NCBI RefSeq assembly: GCF_014652915.1 | Contig: NZ_BMZS01000004.1 | Coordinates: 1-64,000, forward strand | Direction: 5' to 3' | Source: Thalassobaculum fulvum | GTDB taxonomy: Bacteria; Pseudomonadota; Alphaproteobacteria; Thalassobaculales; Thalassobaculaceae | DNA: 64,000 nucleotides | Shown: positions 32,084 through 41,536 of the stretch, piece after piece | How positions within the stretch are numbered: position 1 is the stretch's first letter | How the letters are laid out: every line of letters begins with the position of its first letter | Notes under the pieces: generated by a model | What the model saw: the letters and a program-made list of their open reading frames with translations, nothing else | What the model was told of the DNA's origin: nothing | Database searches by the model: none | Position numbers and translations under genes: made by a program

Positions 32084-33193
32084 TCAGTCCGCGAAAACGA
32101 AGGTCTGGGCCGGATCGATCTGGATCCGCACCCGCGCCCCCGGACGCGGCAGATAGACCCCCGGAACCCGGGCGTGCAGGTGAACCGACCAGTCCGTCTG
32201 ACCGGGGGCGGTCACGGTCATGTGCACCAGGCTGGTGCGGCCCAGCAGCCTGGCCTGCTCGACCACGCCGCCGGGATCGTCGGCGTACGCCGGTCCCCAG
32301 GGCTGAAGTGACACCGCCTCGGGGCGCACGACCACCGTCACCGGGGTGTCCTCCTGCAGTCCGCGGGCCGGAATGATGCCGATCGGCGTCTCCACGGCAC
32401 CGCCATGGACCACGCCCTCGATCCGGTTCACCTCGCCGAAGAACGACGCCACGAAGGCGTCCACCGGCTCGCAGTACAGCTCGACCGGCGTGCCTTCCTG
32501 GACGATCCGGCCGTCGCGCATCACCGCGATCCGGTCGGCCATGAACATCGCCTCCTCGGAATCGTGGGTCACCATCAGGCAGGCCGAGCCGCTGGCCTTC
32601 AGGATGTGCAGGACCTCGTCGCGGACCCGGTCGCGCAGTCGCGCGTCCAGCCCCGAATACGGTTCGTCCAGCAGCACCACCCGCGGCCGCGGCGCCAGGG
32701 CCCGGGCCAGGGCGACGCGCTGCTGCTGGCCGCCCGACAGCTCGTGCGGAAAGGCGTGCGCGTAGTCGTTCATGCCGACCAGCGCCAGCACCTCGTCGGC
32801 GCGCGCCCGGCGGTCGGCGGCCGGCCAGCCGGTCAGCCCGAACGCAACGTTGTCGAGGACGTCGAGATGCGGGAACAGCGCGTAGTCCTGGAACACCAGC
32901 CCGACCCCGCGGCGCTCCGGCGGCACCTCGACCCCGCCGCCGGCGATGGTGACGCCCGACAGTCGGATCGTTCCCTCCTGCAACGGCTCGAGCCCGGCGG
33001 CGATGCGCAGGACCGTGGTCTTCCCGCAACCGGAGGGGCCGAGCAGGCACAGCACCTCGCCCGGCGCGACCGATACCGAAACCCCGTCGACCGCCAGCAC
33101 GCGGCCGTAGCGGTGGCGGATCTCTTCCAGCTGCAGGGCCGGCGGCGCGGGTTCGGTCTTCAGGGCGGTCGCGGTCATCGCGCTGAGATACAA
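32084..33193 (-). CDS. ABC transporter ATP-binding protein, FbpC/PotA-like
   Basis: A 369-aa importer ATPase. Walker A is LLGPSGCGKTTVLRIAAGLE, the signature [17 protein letters not shown], Walker B VVLLDEPYSGLDA and the H-loop VTHDSEEA. The C-terminal third is a TOBE-type domain (VVVRPEAVSLQPWG), as in ferric-iron, polyamine and sulfate importers. No permease or binding protein is adjacent, so the substrate is open. The start is either the TTG at 33193, with GGGAG 6 bases upstream, or the ATG at 33178, which has no clear ribosome site. The gene stands between scpB and tatA, which are commonly neighbours. Confidence 0.88.
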   Translation of the reverse strand: MYLSAMTATALKTEPAPPALQLEEIRHRYGRVLAVDGVSVSVAPGEVLCLLGPSGCGKTTVLRIAAGLEPLQEGTIRLSGVTIAGGGVEVPPERRGVGLVFQDYALFPHLDVLDNVAFGLTGWPAADRRARADEVLALVGMNDYAHAFPHELSGGQQQRVALARALAPRPRVVLLDEPYSGLDARLRDRVRDEVLHILKASGSACLMVTHDSEEAMFMADRIAVMRDGRIVQEGTPVELYCEPVDAFVASFFGEVNRIEGVVHGGAVETPIGIIPARGLQEDTPVTVVVRPEAVSLQPWGPAYADDPGGVVEQARLLGRTSLVHMTVTAPGQTDWSVHLHARVPGVYLPRPGARVRIQIDPAQTFVFAD

Positions 33194-33244
33194 GGGCGTC
33201 TCCCGTCCCGCAAGTCGGCAACCGGGGCCCCGGGTCGCGGACGG

Positions 33245-33919
33245 TCACTCGTCCTCGGCTCCGTCGTCCGGCAGGAAGTCCAGCTGCTCGGCCTCTTCCT
33301 CGGGCTCGCCCAGCAAGTCGTCCTGCTGCATGGCAATGCTGGTCAGGCCGGCGCGGCGCTCCAGCAGGCCCATCGCCTTCAGTTCCTCGAGGCCCGGCAG
33401 CTCCTTGATGTCGCCGAGCCCGAAATGGTCGAGGAACCCGGCGCTGGTTCCCCACTGCAGCGGCCGCCCCGGCGTGTCGCGCCGGCCGCGCGGCCGGATC
33501 CAGCCGGCTTCCAGCAGCGTGTCCAGCGTCCCCTTGGAGAGCGCGACACCACGGATCTCCTCGATCTCGCCCCGCGTCACCGGCTGGTGATAGGCGATGA
33601 TCGCCAGGGTCTCGACGGCGGCCCGCGACAGCTTGCGGCGGACCGACTGCTCGGTGCGCAGCATGGCGCCGAGGTCGGGTGCCGTCCGGAAGCTCCAGCG
33701 GTTGCCGTGCCGGACGAGGTTGACCCCGCGCTCGGCGTAGGCCTCCGAAAGCTCGGCCAGGATCTGCGTCAGGTCGATCGGCTCGGGCACCCGCTGCCGC
33801 AGGACCGCCTCGTCGACCGGATCGGCGCTGGCGAACAGCACCGCCTCGACGAACCGCGTCCAGCGCCGCCGCTCCTCCGCGGTCAGGAGGTCGGGCATGT
33901 CGGAAGCGGCGTCGGTCAT
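33245..33919 (-). CDS. scpB: Segregation and condensation protein B
   Basis: ScpB forms, with ScpA and the SMC ATPase, the bacterial condensin that organises the chromosome. It has two winged-helix domains. Hallmarks are RFVEAVLFASADPVDEAVL, LSRAAVETLAIIAYHQPVTRGEIEEIRG and WIRPRGRRDTPGRPLQWGTS, then FLDHFGLGDIKELPGLEEL. An acidic C-terminal tail (EPEEEAEQLDFLPDDGAEDE) is present. The ATG at 33919 overlaps the scpA stop (ATGA), which decides the start. Confidence 0.95.
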   Translation of the reverse strand: MTDAASDMPDLLTAEERRRWTRFVEAVLFASADPVDEAVLRQRVPEPIDLTQILAELSEAYAERGVNLVRHGNRWSFRTAPDLGAMLRTEQSVRRKLSRAAVETLAIIAYHQPVTRGEIEEIRGVALSKGTLDTLLEAGWIRPRGRRDTPGRPLQWGTSAGFLDHFGLGDIKELPGLEELKAMGLLERRAGLTSIAMQQDDLLGEPEEEAEQLDFLPDDGAEDE

Positions 33920-34749
33920 GCCGGATTCCCGGACGACGAACCCTCGGACGGCGACCGCAGCCAGATCGGCCCGAACGTCCCCTCCTGGCGGATCTGCGCC
34001 TGCCCGTCCTTCACCAGCTGCAGGCTGGCGACGAAGGTCGAGGCGACTGCCGACCGCAGCACCAGCGAGCCCTTGAGGAACTCCGGCAGGAAGCTGAACA
34101 GGGTCCGCCATTCCGGCACCCGGCCGACCAGGCCGCGCAGCCGCTCGATGGCGTCCTCGACCGCGTACAGGTCGGTGGCGGCGATCGTCAGGGTGTGCCC
34201 CTGCTCCCTCACCTTGTGGTCGGCGTAGGCGCGCAGCAGGTCGTAGAGCGTGACGTCGTAGACCGAGCGGAACCGCGCCGACAGGTTCTCCGGCGCGCCG
34301 CGGGCGAACACGTCGACCCCGAGTTGCGGCAACGCCATCAGCCGGGTGCCGGCCTCCTGCATCGCCTCCAGCCGCAGCAGCTGGAAGCGTAGGGCCTCGG
34401 CCAGGGCGGCCGGATCCTGCTCCTCCTCCTCGGTCTCGTCCGGCGGCAGCAGCAGGCGCGACTTCAGGTAGGCCAGCCAGGCCGCCATCACCAGGTAGTC
34501 GGCCGCCAGTTCCAGGTTCAGGACCTGGGCCTCGCGGATGAACACCAGGTACTGTTCGGCCAGCTGCAGGATCGAGATCTGGGTCAGGTCGACCTTCTGG
34601 TCGCGCGCCAGGGTCAGCAGCACGTCGATCGGCCCTTCGAACCCGTCCAGGTTCAGGAACAGCGAGAGCTGCACCGGCTCGCGCCGGCGGTACTCGGGCT
34701 CGGGGCTCTCGAACGGTTCGTGGGTCGCCAAATCGCCGCCCGTGCTCAA
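33916..34749 (-). CDS. scpA: Segregation and condensation protein A
   Basis: ScpA is the kleisin that bridges the SMC heads. The N-terminal signature is FEGPIDVLLTLARDQKVDL (about 33-51), with LELAADYLVMAAWLAYLKSRLLLP as the helical SMC-neck-binding region. The C-terminal winged helix contains SFLPEFLKGSLVLRSAVASTFVASLQLV. At 277 aa it is normal. It starts directly after the M50 protease stop and is coupled to scpB. Confidence 0.94.
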   Translation of the reverse strand: MSTGGDLATHEPFESPEPEYRRREPVQLSLFLNLDGFEGPIDVLLTLARDQKVDLTQISILQLAEQYLVFIREAQVLNLELAADYLVMAAWLAYLKSRLLLPPDETEEEEQDPAALAEALRFQLLRLEAMQEAGTRLMALPQLGVDVFARGAPENLSARFRSVYDVTLYDLLRAYADHKVREQGHTLTIAATDLYAVEDAIERLRGLVGRVPEWRTLFSFLPEFLKGSLVLRSAVASTFVASLQLVKDGQAQIRQEGTFGPIWLRSPSEGSSSGNPA

Positions 34750-35442
34750 TCAGTGACCGGTGACCGCCATGATCGCCGAGGCGAGCGTCTCCACCGGTAT
34801 CCACACCAGGACGCGCGCCACGTCCAGTCTAACCCCGACCTGGGCCGCCATGAAGGGCAGCAGGAACAGCACGCCGATGACGATGAACAGACCGGCCCGC
34901 TCGAGCCGCGCCATCTTCCAGGCCAGCCGGTCCGGCAGGATCGACACCAGGATCCGGCCGCCGTCGAGCGGCGGGATCGGCAGCATGTTGAAGACCGCCA
35001 GGACCAGGTTCAGCCAGAACAGGTTGCTGAGGTTGTCGGCCAGCCACTCCGAGGCGAACGCCGGAACCGCGTCCACCAGATGCACCAGGAGTGCGGCGAC
35101 GACCGCCAGCAGCACGTTCGAAGCCGGCCCGGCCAGCGCCACCAGCGCCATGTCACGCCGCGGGTTGTTCAGCCGCGAGAAGTTCACCGGCACCGGCTTG
35201 GCGTAGCCGAACAGGAACGGCGCCTTGATCACCAGCAGCAGGGCGGGAAGGATCAGGGTGCCGAACGGATCGATGTGAGCGACCGGGTTCAGCGTGACCC
35301 GCCCCATCAGCCGGGCAGTCGGATCGCCGAGCCGCGAAGCGGCCCAGCCGTGCGCCGCCTCGTGCAGGGTGATGGCCAGGATCACCGGGATGATCCAGAC
35401 CGTGGCGCTGCGGATCAGGTCGGCCAGGTAGGCGCTGTCCAT
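34750..35442 (-). CDS. Site-2 protease family (M50) intramembrane metalloprotease
   Basis: A 230-aa membrane protein with the zinc motif HEAAHGWAA (HExxH, about residues 24-32) in the first helix and NMLPIPPLDGGRIL (the NPDG-like third ligand) about 110 residues later. It lacks a PDZ domain, so it belongs to the small S2P subgroup rather than RseP. The ATG at 35442 overlaps the nagZ stop (TGATG); a GTG one codon earlier is also possible. Its substrate is unknown. It lies between nagZ and scpA in a coupled operon. Confidence 0.9.
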   Translation of the reverse strand: MDSAYLADLIRSATVWIIPVILAITLHEAAHGWAASRLGDPTARLMGRVTLNPVAHIDPFGTLILPALLLVIKAPFLFGYAKPVPVNFSRLNNPRRDMALVALAGPASNVLLAVVAALLVHLVDAVPAFASEWLADNLSNLFWLNLVLAVFNMLPIPPLDGGRILVSILPDRLAWKMARLERAGLFIVIGVLFLLPFMAAQVGVRLDVARVLVWIPVETLASAIMAVTGH

Positions 35443-36470
35443 CACGCGCTCCCGCCCCGTGCCAGCAGGCCCTCCAGTCGCGCGGCGGCATCCGCCGGCG
35501 GCGGCGCGGCGGCGGCGGTATTGCGGCGCCTGATCTCGTCGGCCGCGACCGCCCGCGCCAGCGCCGGGCCGGTCAGTTCCCCGACCGCGCCGGCCACCTC
35601 GCGCATCTCGTCCATCCGGCCGTTGCAGTGCAGGGCCAGGTCGCAGCCCGCCGCCAGCGCCTTCGCCGCGCGCGCGCCGAGCGGGCCGCCGAGCGCCGAC
35701 ATCGACAGGTCGTCGGTCATCAGCAGCCCGTTGAAGCCGATGGTGCCGCGGATCACGTCGTGGACGACCGTCGGCGACAGGGTCGAGGGCCGGTCGGGAT
35801 CGATCGCCTCGAACAGCAGATGCCCGGTCATGCCGTACGGCACGTGCGGCGCCAGGGCGGCGAACGGCGGGAAGTCGACCGCCTCCAGGGCCGCCAGGTC
35901 GGCCTCGACCCTGGGCAACTCGGCATGGCTGTCGACCATGGAGCGGCCGTGCCCCGGCAGATGCTTGAGCACGCCGGTGACCCCGACGCCGGCCATCGCC
36001 TCGACCTGGATGCGGGCCAGCCGGGCGACGGTCCGCGGGTCCTCGCCGAACGCCCGGTCGCCGATCACGTCGTGGCTGCCCGGCTGGCGGACGTCGGCCA
36101 GCGGCACGCAGTCGACGTCGATGCCGAGGCTCGCCAGGTCCGCTCCCATCAGGCCAGCCGACAGCCGCAGCGCCTCCTCGGCCAGCGCTGGGTCGACCGC
36201 GTCCAGACGGACGAATGCCTGGGCCGGCGGATACCGCCGCCAGTGCGGCGGTCCGAGACGCTGCACCCGCCCGCCCTCCTGGTCGATCAGAACCGGCGCG
36301 TCGCGCCCGACGGTGTCGCGCAGCGCCGCCACCAGCGACCGCACCTGCTCGGGGGTCTCGACGTTGCGCTTGAACAGGATGAAGCCGTACGGATCGGCAT
36401 CGCGCAGGAAGGCCGCCTCGTCGGCGGCCAGCTCTGGCCCCGCGCAGCCGAAGATCAGGGCTGTCGGCAT
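35442..36470 (-). CDS. nagZ: Beta-N-acetylhexosaminidase NagZ (GH3)
   Basis: NagZ removes GlcNAc from anhydro-muropeptides during cytoplasmic peptidoglycan recycling. The glycoside hydrolase family 3 core has LIDQEGGRVQRLGPPHW and the NagZ loop KHLPGHGRSMVDSHAELP, which holds the His/Asp acid-base pair. DDLSMSALGG carries the nucleophile Asp. At 342 aa it is normal. It is separated from the SPOR gene by a single base. Confidence 0.96.
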   Translation of the reverse strand: MPTALIFGCAGPELAADEAAFLRDADPYGFILFKRNVETPEQVRSLVAALRDTVGRDAPVLIDQEGGRVQRLGPPHWRRYPPAQAFVRLDAVDPALAEEALRLSAGLMGADLASLGIDVDCVPLADVRQPGSHDVIGDRAFGEDPRTVARLARIQVEAMAGVGVTGVLKHLPGHGRSMVDSHAELPRVEADLAALEAVDFPPFAALAPHVPYGMTGHLLFEAIDPDRPSTLSPTVVHDVIRGTIGFNGLLMTDDLSMSALGGPLGARAAKALAAGCDLALHCNGRMDEMREVAGAVGELTGPALARAVAADEIRRRNTAAAAPPPADAAARLEGLLARGGSA

Positions 36471-36471
36471 C

Positions 36472-37428
36472 TCAGGGCTTCACCACGATGCAGGGCTGCG
36501 CCTTGGCCTTCAGGCTGGTGCAGATCGCCCCGGCCGCGGCCTCGGATACCCCGGTGGACTGGATCCGGTAGAACACGCCCTTGCCGGGGCCGAGGTCGAC
36601 CCGCTGGATCCGGTGCTCGAGGCCGGACAGTTCGTCCGGGAAACGCCTCTGCACGCGCTTCCATTCGGCCTCGGCGGCGGCCTGTTCGCGCAGCGCACCG
36701 ACCTGGATGCGGAAGTTGCCGGGTGCGGCCTTCGGGGCCGGCGCGGGTGCAGAAGGCGCGGGTGCAGATGGCGCAGGTGCAGGCGCCGGCTTGGGCTCGG
36801 CCACCGGGGTCGGCGCCGGAGCGGTCGGCGGCGGCGGAGCCGGTTCCGGCTTGGCCTCGGCAGCCGGTTCCGGGGCCGCCGGTTCTGGGGCGGCCGGTTC
36901 CGGGGTCGGAATCCGCGGCGCCGGTGCCGGCGCGACGATCCGCGCCGGCGGAATGCCGGACTCCGCCGCGGCTGGCGGCGGTGGCGGCGGTGGCGGCGGT
37001 GGCGGGACGGAAGCCTCGGCCGACGGCGCCGCCGCGGCGGCGGTCTGCGGCGGCGGGGCCGGCGGGTCGACCGGTTTCTCCGGCGGCGGCAGCAGGCGCT
37101 CGACCTTCGGCCCCTCGGCCTCGCCCGGCCGCATCGCCTCGTAGACCAGCTTGTCCTGGTTCGGCACCTGCAGCCCGCCCGGCTGCGCCGGCCGGACCTT
37201 GGTCGGGGTCGGATCGGCCTTGATCAGCGGCGCGGTCGCCTCGGAGCCGCGCTGCAGGCCCTGGTCGTAGGCGTACCAGACGACCGCCGCGAAGGCGGCC
37301 AGCGCAAACGTTGCGACGAAGACCCCGAGCGCGCGCGAGCGGCGCTGCGGCGGCTCCCGCAGCTCAGGCGGCGGACCGGGCCGGAACGACCGGTCCGCAT
37401 GCAGTTCCTCGTCGCGGCCATCGCTCAT
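36472..37428 (-). CDS. SPOR-domain membrane protein
   Basis: A 318-aa protein with a short cytoplasmic Arg/Pro-rich N-terminus and one membrane helix ([21 protein letters not shown], about 34-54). A long Pro/Ala/Glu-rich periplasmic linker (about 105-240) of [16 protein letters not shown]-like repeats and a nine-proline run follows. The C-terminal SPOR domain reads [20 protein letters not shown] ... [14 protein letters not shown] domains bind denuded glycan strands at the division site. The gene overlaps argS by 4 bp, as is common in alphaproteobacteria. Confidence 0.92.
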   Translation of the reverse strand: MSDGRDEELHADRSFRPGPPPELREPPQRRSRALGVFVATFALAAFAAVVWYAYDQGLQRGSEATAPLIKADPTPTKVRPAQPGGLQVPNQDKLVYEAMRPGEAEGPKVERLLPPPEKPVDPPAPPPQTAAAAAPSAEASVPPPPPPPPPPPAAAESGIPPARIVAPAPAPRIPTPEPAAPEPAAPEPAAEAKPEPAPPPPTAPAPTPVAEPKPAPAPAPSAPAPSAPAPAPKAAPGNFRIQVGALREQAAAEAEWKRVQRRFPDELSGLEHRIQRVDLGPGKGVFYRIQSTGVSEAAAGAICTSLKAKAQPCIVVKP

Positions 37429-39182
37429 TCACGCAGCTCCTCGACCGGCTGGACGCCGATCACCGCCAGACCGGAAGCGATCACCGTCGCGGTCGCCCGG
37501 ACCAGGGCCAGCCGGGCCAGGGTGGTTTCGGCGTCGTCGGCCAGGATGAACCGAAGCCGGGCCTCCTCCTTGCCCTTGTTCCACAACCCGTGGAACGCGG
37601 CGGCGACTTCGCCGAGATAGAACGCGACGCGGTGCGGCTCGTGCGCCTCGGCCGCGCTCTCCACCAGACGCGGCCACCCCGCCAGGACCTTGATCAGACC
37701 AAGCTCGTCCGGGTCGGTCAAGGAAGCCAGCGGCACCTTGGCCAGCGCGGCGTCCGAGAGGTCGCGGCCGGGCAGCGCCTCGCCGGCATGGCGAATCACC
37801 GAGGTCGCCCGGGCGTGCGCGTACTGCACGTAGAACACCGGGTTGTCGCGGCTCTGCTCGCGGACCTTCTGGTAGTCGAAGTCCAGGGTCTGGTCGTTGC
37901 GGCGGGTCAGCATGATGAACCGCACGACGTCCGGCCCGACCGCGTCGATCACGTCGCGCAGGGTGACGAAGGTCCCGGCCCGCTTCGACATCCGCACCGG
38001 CTTGCCGCCGTCGAACAGGTGGACCAGCTGGCACAGCTTGACGTCGAGGCTGCCCTCGCCGCCGGTGATCGCGGTCACCGCCGCCTTCATCCGCTTGACG
38101 TAGCCGCCGTGGTCGGCACCGAGCACGTCGATCAGTTCCGGCGAGCCGCGCAGGAACTTGTCGAGGTGGTAGGCGATGTCGTTGGCGAAGTAGGTCCAGG
38201 ACCCGTCCGACTTCTTCAGCGGCCGGTCGACGTCGTCGCCGAACTCGCTGGCCTTGAACAGCAGCTGCGGGCGCGGCTCCCAGTCCTCCGGGACCTTGCC
38301 CTTCGGCGGCTCCAGCACGCCGGTGTAGACCAGCCCACGCTGCTCCAGGGTGTCGAGCGCGCGCTGCACGGCACCGACCTCGACCAGCGCCCGCTCCGAC
38401 GAGAACGTGTCGAACCGGATGCCCATGTCCAGCAGGTCGCGCTTGATGTCGGCGACCATCAGCTCGACGGCCCGGGACCGGAACACCTCGAGCCACTCGG
38501 TCTCCGGCCGGCCGACCCACTTGTCGCCGTCGCTGGCGGCGATCGCCTGGCCGACCTCCTTGAGGTACTCGCCGGGGTAGTGGCCCTCGGGGATCGCCCC
38601 GATGTCCTCGCCCAGCGCCTCGCGATACCGAAGGTGGGCCGATCGCGCCAGGGTCTCTACCTGGGCGCCGGCGTCGTTGATGTAGTACTCGCGGGTGACC
38701 GCGTGCCCGGCCTTCTCCAGCAGCGACGCCAGTGCGTCGCCGAACACCGCGCCGCGGGCGTGCGCCGCGTGCAGCGGCCCGGTCGGGTTGGCCGAGACGT
38801 ACTCGACATTGACCCGCCGGCCGGCGCCCAGCGTCGAGTTGCCGTAGGCCGTGCTGGTTGCCAGGATCGCCGACACCTCGGCCCGCCAGACGTCCGGCGC
38901 GAGCCGCAGATTGATGAAGCCCGGCCCGGCGACCTCGGCCGCCGCGACCTCCGGCAGTGCCGCCAGCGCCTCGGCCAGCGGCCCGGCGATCGCACGCGGA
39001 TTGCTGCCGACCGGCTTGGCCAGCAGCATCGCGGCGTTGGTGGCGATGTCGCCGTGACTGGGATCGCGCGGCGGCTCGACCGTCACCCGGTCGAACGGCA
39101 GGCCGTCAGGCCAGCCCTGGCGTCCGGCCAGATCCTGCAGCGCCGCTTGAATCTTCTCTCGGAACTGATTGAATACGTTCAT
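37425..39182 (-). CDS. argS: Arginine-tRNA ligase
   Basis: A class I synthetase charging tRNA-Arg. The start at 39182 ([15 protein letters not shown]) matches the family; the longer frame adds 36 non-family residues. The HIGH-type motif is [18 protein letters not shown]. The KMSKS region reads [15 protein letters not shown], and the C-terminal DALR domain begins near [11 protein letters not shown]. At 585 aa it is normal. A TATGAT -10-like box lies 12-17 bases upstream of the ATG, so the leader may be very short. A dgt gene commonly found next to argS is absent here. Confidence 0.97.
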   Translation of the reverse strand: MNVFNQFREKIQAALQDLAGRQGWPDGLPFDRVTVEPPRDPSHGDIATNAAMLLAKPVGSNPRAIAGPLAEALAALPEVAAAEVAGPGFINLRLAPDVWRAEVSAILATSTAYGNSTLGAGRRVNVEYVSANPTGPLHAAHARGAVFGDALASLLEKAGHAVTREYYINDAGAQVETLARSAHLRYREALGEDIGAIPEGHYPGEYLKEVGQAIAASDGDKWVGRPETEWLEVFRSRAVELMVADIKRDLLDMGIRFDTFSSERALVEVGAVQRALDTLEQRGLVYTGVLEPPKGKVPEDWEPRPQLLFKASEFGDDVDRPLKKSDGSWTYFANDIAYHLDKFLRGSPELIDVLGADHGGYVKRMKAAVTAITGGEGSLDVKLCQLVHLFDGGKPVRMSKRAGTFVTLRDVIDAVGPDVVRFIMLTRRNDQTLDFDYQKVREQSRDNPVFYVQYAHARATSVIRHAGEALPGRDLSDAALAKVPLASLTDPDELGLIKVLAGWPRLVESAAEAHEPHRVAFYLGEVAAAFHGLWNKGKEEARLRFILADDAETTLARLALVRATATVIASGLAVIGVQPVEELRE

Positions 39183-39376
39183 TGTAGTGCAGCGATCATA
39201 CCATGATGTTGCGGCCCTGTCGCGAGCGAAGCGCGGCTGCCCGGCCGGATACGGCCGCGATCGGGCCGTCACGGCCGGCCGGGAGGGCATGGCGGCCGCC
39301 CGTCGCGCGACTCCTGGGCGGCGAAAGGCGCGCGGACCCTACTCGCTCGGCCCGGTCACAGCAACGCGAAACCGCG

Positions 39377-39405
39377 TTGAACCCTTCGGTTTCCGGCCCT
39401 ATATC
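39377..39405 (+). promoter_or_regulatory. Candidate sigma-70 promoter of erpA
   Basis: TTGAAC (39377-39382) and TATATC (39400-39405) with an ideal 17-base spacer; the -10 ends 40 bases before the erpA ATG. The 263-bp argS/erpA gap holds no other gene. Confidence 0.6.
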
Positions 39406-39445
39406 AGTTGTTCAAGTTGGGGCGCTGAGGAGTGGAGGCCGAAGC

Positions 39446-39802
39446 ATGCCTGACGCGGCATTGTCCGATCGTCGATTTTCGCTGACCGAGAGCGCGGCCC
39501 GTCGCATTGCCAGGTTGCGCGAGAGCGAACCGAACGGCGACGCGCTGATGATGCGCGTCGCGGTGCTGGGGGGCGGCTGCTCCGGCTTCCAGTACAAGTT
39601 CGACTTCGACGACACCGTCAACGACGACGACCACGTGTTCGAGCGCGACGGCCAGAAGGTCCTGGTCGACGACGTCTCGCTCGACCTGCTGGCCGGCGCC
39701 CAGCTCGACTACAAGGACGAGCTGATCGGGGCCTACTTCGCGGTCGAGAACCCGAACGCCACCTCCTCCTGCGGCTGCGGCACCTCGTTCGCGATCGGTT
39801 GA
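39446..39802 (+). CDS. erpA: Iron-sulfur cluster insertion protein ErpA/IscA type
   Basis: An A-type Fe-S carrier of 118 aa that passes clusters to apo-proteins. The three conserved cysteines are in GGGCSGFQYKF and SSCGCGTSFAIG. FSLTESAARRIARL starts the domain and VDDVSLDLLAGAQLDY precedes the last motif. The ATG at 39446 has GGAGG about 10 bases upstream; an in-frame extension to 39203 is not family sequence. Confidence 0.95.
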   Translation: MPDAALSDRRFSLTESAARRIARLRESEPNGDALMMRVAVLGGGCSGFQYKFDFDDTVNDDDHVFERDGQKVLVDDVSLDLLAGAQLDYKDELIGAYFAVENPNATSSCGCGTSFAIG

Positions 39803-39809
39803 TCGGTCG

Positions 39810-39832
39810 CCCCGGCCGGTTGACCGGCGGGG
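39810..39832. terminator. Hairpin between erpA and xthA
   Basis: CCCCG-(G)-CCGG / TTGA / CCGG-CGGGG gives nine GC pairs with one bulged G, starting 8 bases after the erpA stop. There is no T-tract, so it may be a weak terminator or an mRNA-end stabiliser. Confidence 0.4.
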
Positions 39833-39872
39833 CCAGCATGGCACGATGCAGGCCCGTCACCGGAGGCCCGCC

Positions 39873-40667
39873 GTGAAGATCGCAAGCTGGAACGTCAACT
39901 CCGTCAAGGCCCGGCTGGACAACGTCCTGGACTGGCTGAAGTCGGCCGCGCCCGATGTCCTGCTGCTGCAGGAGATCAAGACGGTCGACGACGGATTCCC
40001 GCTGCTCGAGATCCAGGCGCTCGGCTACCGGTGCGCCGTGCACGGGCAGAAGTCGTACAACGGCGTCGCGATTCTCTCGAAGGTCGGGCTCGAGGACGTG
40101 CAGCCGCGGCTGGCCGGCGACGACGGCGACGAGCAGGCCCGCTACATCGAGGCGACCGTGGGCGCAGAAGGACCCGGCGGCGGCGTGCGGGTGGCCTCGA
40201 TCTACCTGCCGAACGGCAACCCGGTCGACAGCGACAAGTTCGGCTACAAGCTGGCCTGGATGAAGCGCCTGAAGGCCCGCGCGGCCGAACTGCTGGCCAG
40301 CGAGCGGCCGGTGGTGCTGGGCGGCGACTACAACGTCATTCCGACCGACGACGACGTCCACGACCCGGCCGCCTGGGCCGGCGACGCCCTGTTCCGGCCG
40401 GAGACCAGGGCCGCCTTCCGCGAGCTGGTGTGGCTCGGCTACACCGACGCGTTCCGGGCGCTCGACCCGACCCCCCACAAGTACACGTTCTGGGACTATC
40501 AGGGCGGAGCCTGGCAGCGCGACGAGGGCATCCGGATCGACCACCTGCTGCTGTCTCCGCAGGCTGCAGACCGGCTGGCCGCCGCCGGCATCGACACGGC
40601 ACCACGCGGCAAGCCCAAGGCCAGCGACCACACCCCGGTGTGGTGCGAGCTCGGCGAGGCGGCGTGA
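39873..40667 (+). CDS. xthA: Exodeoxyribonuclease III
   Basis: An AP endonuclease and 3' exonuclease of base-excision repair. The start is the GTG at 39873 with GGAGG 6 bases upstream, giving (V)KIASWNVNSVKARL; the ATG at 39846 would add nine unlikely residues. Catalytic landmarks are LLLQEIKTVDDGFP (metal Glu), VASIYLPNGNP, VVLGGDYNVIPTDDDVHDP, KYTFWDYQ, GIRIDHLLLSP and ASDHTPVWCEL (catalytic Asp-His). At 264 aa it is normal. Its stop overlaps the next gene (GTGA). Confidence 0.95.
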   Translation: MKIASWNVNSVKARLDNVLDWLKSAAPDVLLLQEIKTVDDGFPLLEIQALGYRCAVHGQKSYNGVAILSKVGLEDVQPRLAGDDGDEQARYIEATVGAEGPGGGVRVASIYLPNGNPVDSDKFGYKLAWMKRLKARAAELLASERPVVLGGDYNVIPTDDDVHDPAAWAGDALFRPETRAAFRELVWLGYTDAFRALDPTPHKYTFWDYQGGAWQRDEGIRIDHLLLSPQAADRLAAAGIDTAPRGKPKASDHTPVWCELGEAA

Positions 40668-41536
40668 CCAGGGTGCTGGAGGGAGGCTGCCTGTGCGGCC
40701 GTACCCGCTGGCGGGCCGACGGGCCGGTGCTGCATCGCGTGCACTGCCACTGCAGCCTGTGCCGCAAGGGCTCGGGTGCCGTCGAGGTGCCCTGGATCAC
40801 CGTCGAGCGGCGGCACTTCGCCTGGACCGGCGGGCCACCGACGTTCTACCGCTCGTCCGCCGAGGGCGAACGCGGCTTCTGCCCGGTCTGCGGCACCAAG
40901 CTGACCTTCACCCACGACGACGTGCCGGACGACATCGACCTCGCGGTCGGCTCGCTCGACGACGCCGAAGCCGGCTATCCCCTCACCCAGATCCACGGCG
41001 AGAGCCGGGTCGCCTGGCTGTCGGTCGACCCGCAGCTGCCGTTCCGGGCCGACCACGACCCGGGGCCGCCGGTGACCGACCCGCCGCCGCTCGCCGGGGA
41101 CGCCGAGCTCGAGGGCGGCTGCCTGTGCGGCGCCTTCCGCTATGCCGTCACCGGCCCGCCGGTGCGCAGCGGGCTGTGCCATTGCGGCCTGTGCCGGCGC
41201 GCGACCGGCGGGCTGGCCGCCGCCTGGGCGATCTGGCCGCGCGAGCGCTACCGCGACAACGGCGCCCCGACGGCCGAATGGTCGGCCTCGGCGACCGGCG
41301 CCCGGCGCTTCTGCCCGACCTGCGGCGCCACCCTCGGCTATGCCTTCACCCGCCGGCCGGACCTGGTCGAGATCATGATCGCCGGGCTCGACGACCCGGG
41401 TGCGGTGGCGCCGGACTCCCACGGGTTCGCCGCCGATGCGCCGTCCTGGCTGGTGATCGACGACACCAGGCCGCGCTGGCCGGGCCGGGTCGGCCAGGGA
41501 GAGCCCGATGACGGGCTGCTGCGCCCCGCCTTCTGA
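40664..41536 (+). CDS. Tandem double-GFA-domain protein
   Basis: A 290-aa protein with two consecutive GFA/CENP-V-type zinc domains. The first has EGGCLCGRTRWRA, HCHCSLCRKGSG and GFCPVCGTKLTF. The second has EGGCLCGAFRYAV, LCHCGLCRRATGG and FCPTCGATLGYAF. Each keeps the CxC..CxxC..CxxC zinc ligands. The family is named after glutathione-dependent formaldehyde-activating enzyme, but most members have no shown activity. The GTG start overlaps the xthA stop as GTGA. It overlaps a third, single-domain GFA gene by 29 bp. Confidence 0.9.
   Translation: MTRVLEGGCLCGRTRWRADGPVLHRVHCHCSLCRKGSGAVEVPWITVERRHFAWTGGPPTFYRSSAEGERGFCPVCGTKLTFTHDDVPDDIDLAVGSLDDAEAGYPLTQIHGESRVAWLSVDPQLPFRADHDPGPPVTDPPPLAGDAELEGGCLCGAFRYAVTGPPVRSGLCHCGLCRRATGGLAAAWAIWPRERYRDNGAPTAEWSASATGARRFCPTCGATLGYAFTRRPDLVEIMIAGLDDPGAVAPDSHGFAADAPSWLVIDDTRPRWPGRVGQGEPDDGLLRPAF

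Noticed and set aside
36740-37010. Repeats in the SPOR gene
   Set aside because: Low-complexity Pro/Ala/Glu linker coding, expected for this family, not a mobile or regulatory repeat.
34720-37620. 966-codon plus-strand frame over M50, nagZ and SPOR genes
   Set aside because: Antisense shadow; the three minus-strand genes have clear family motifs and coupled starts.
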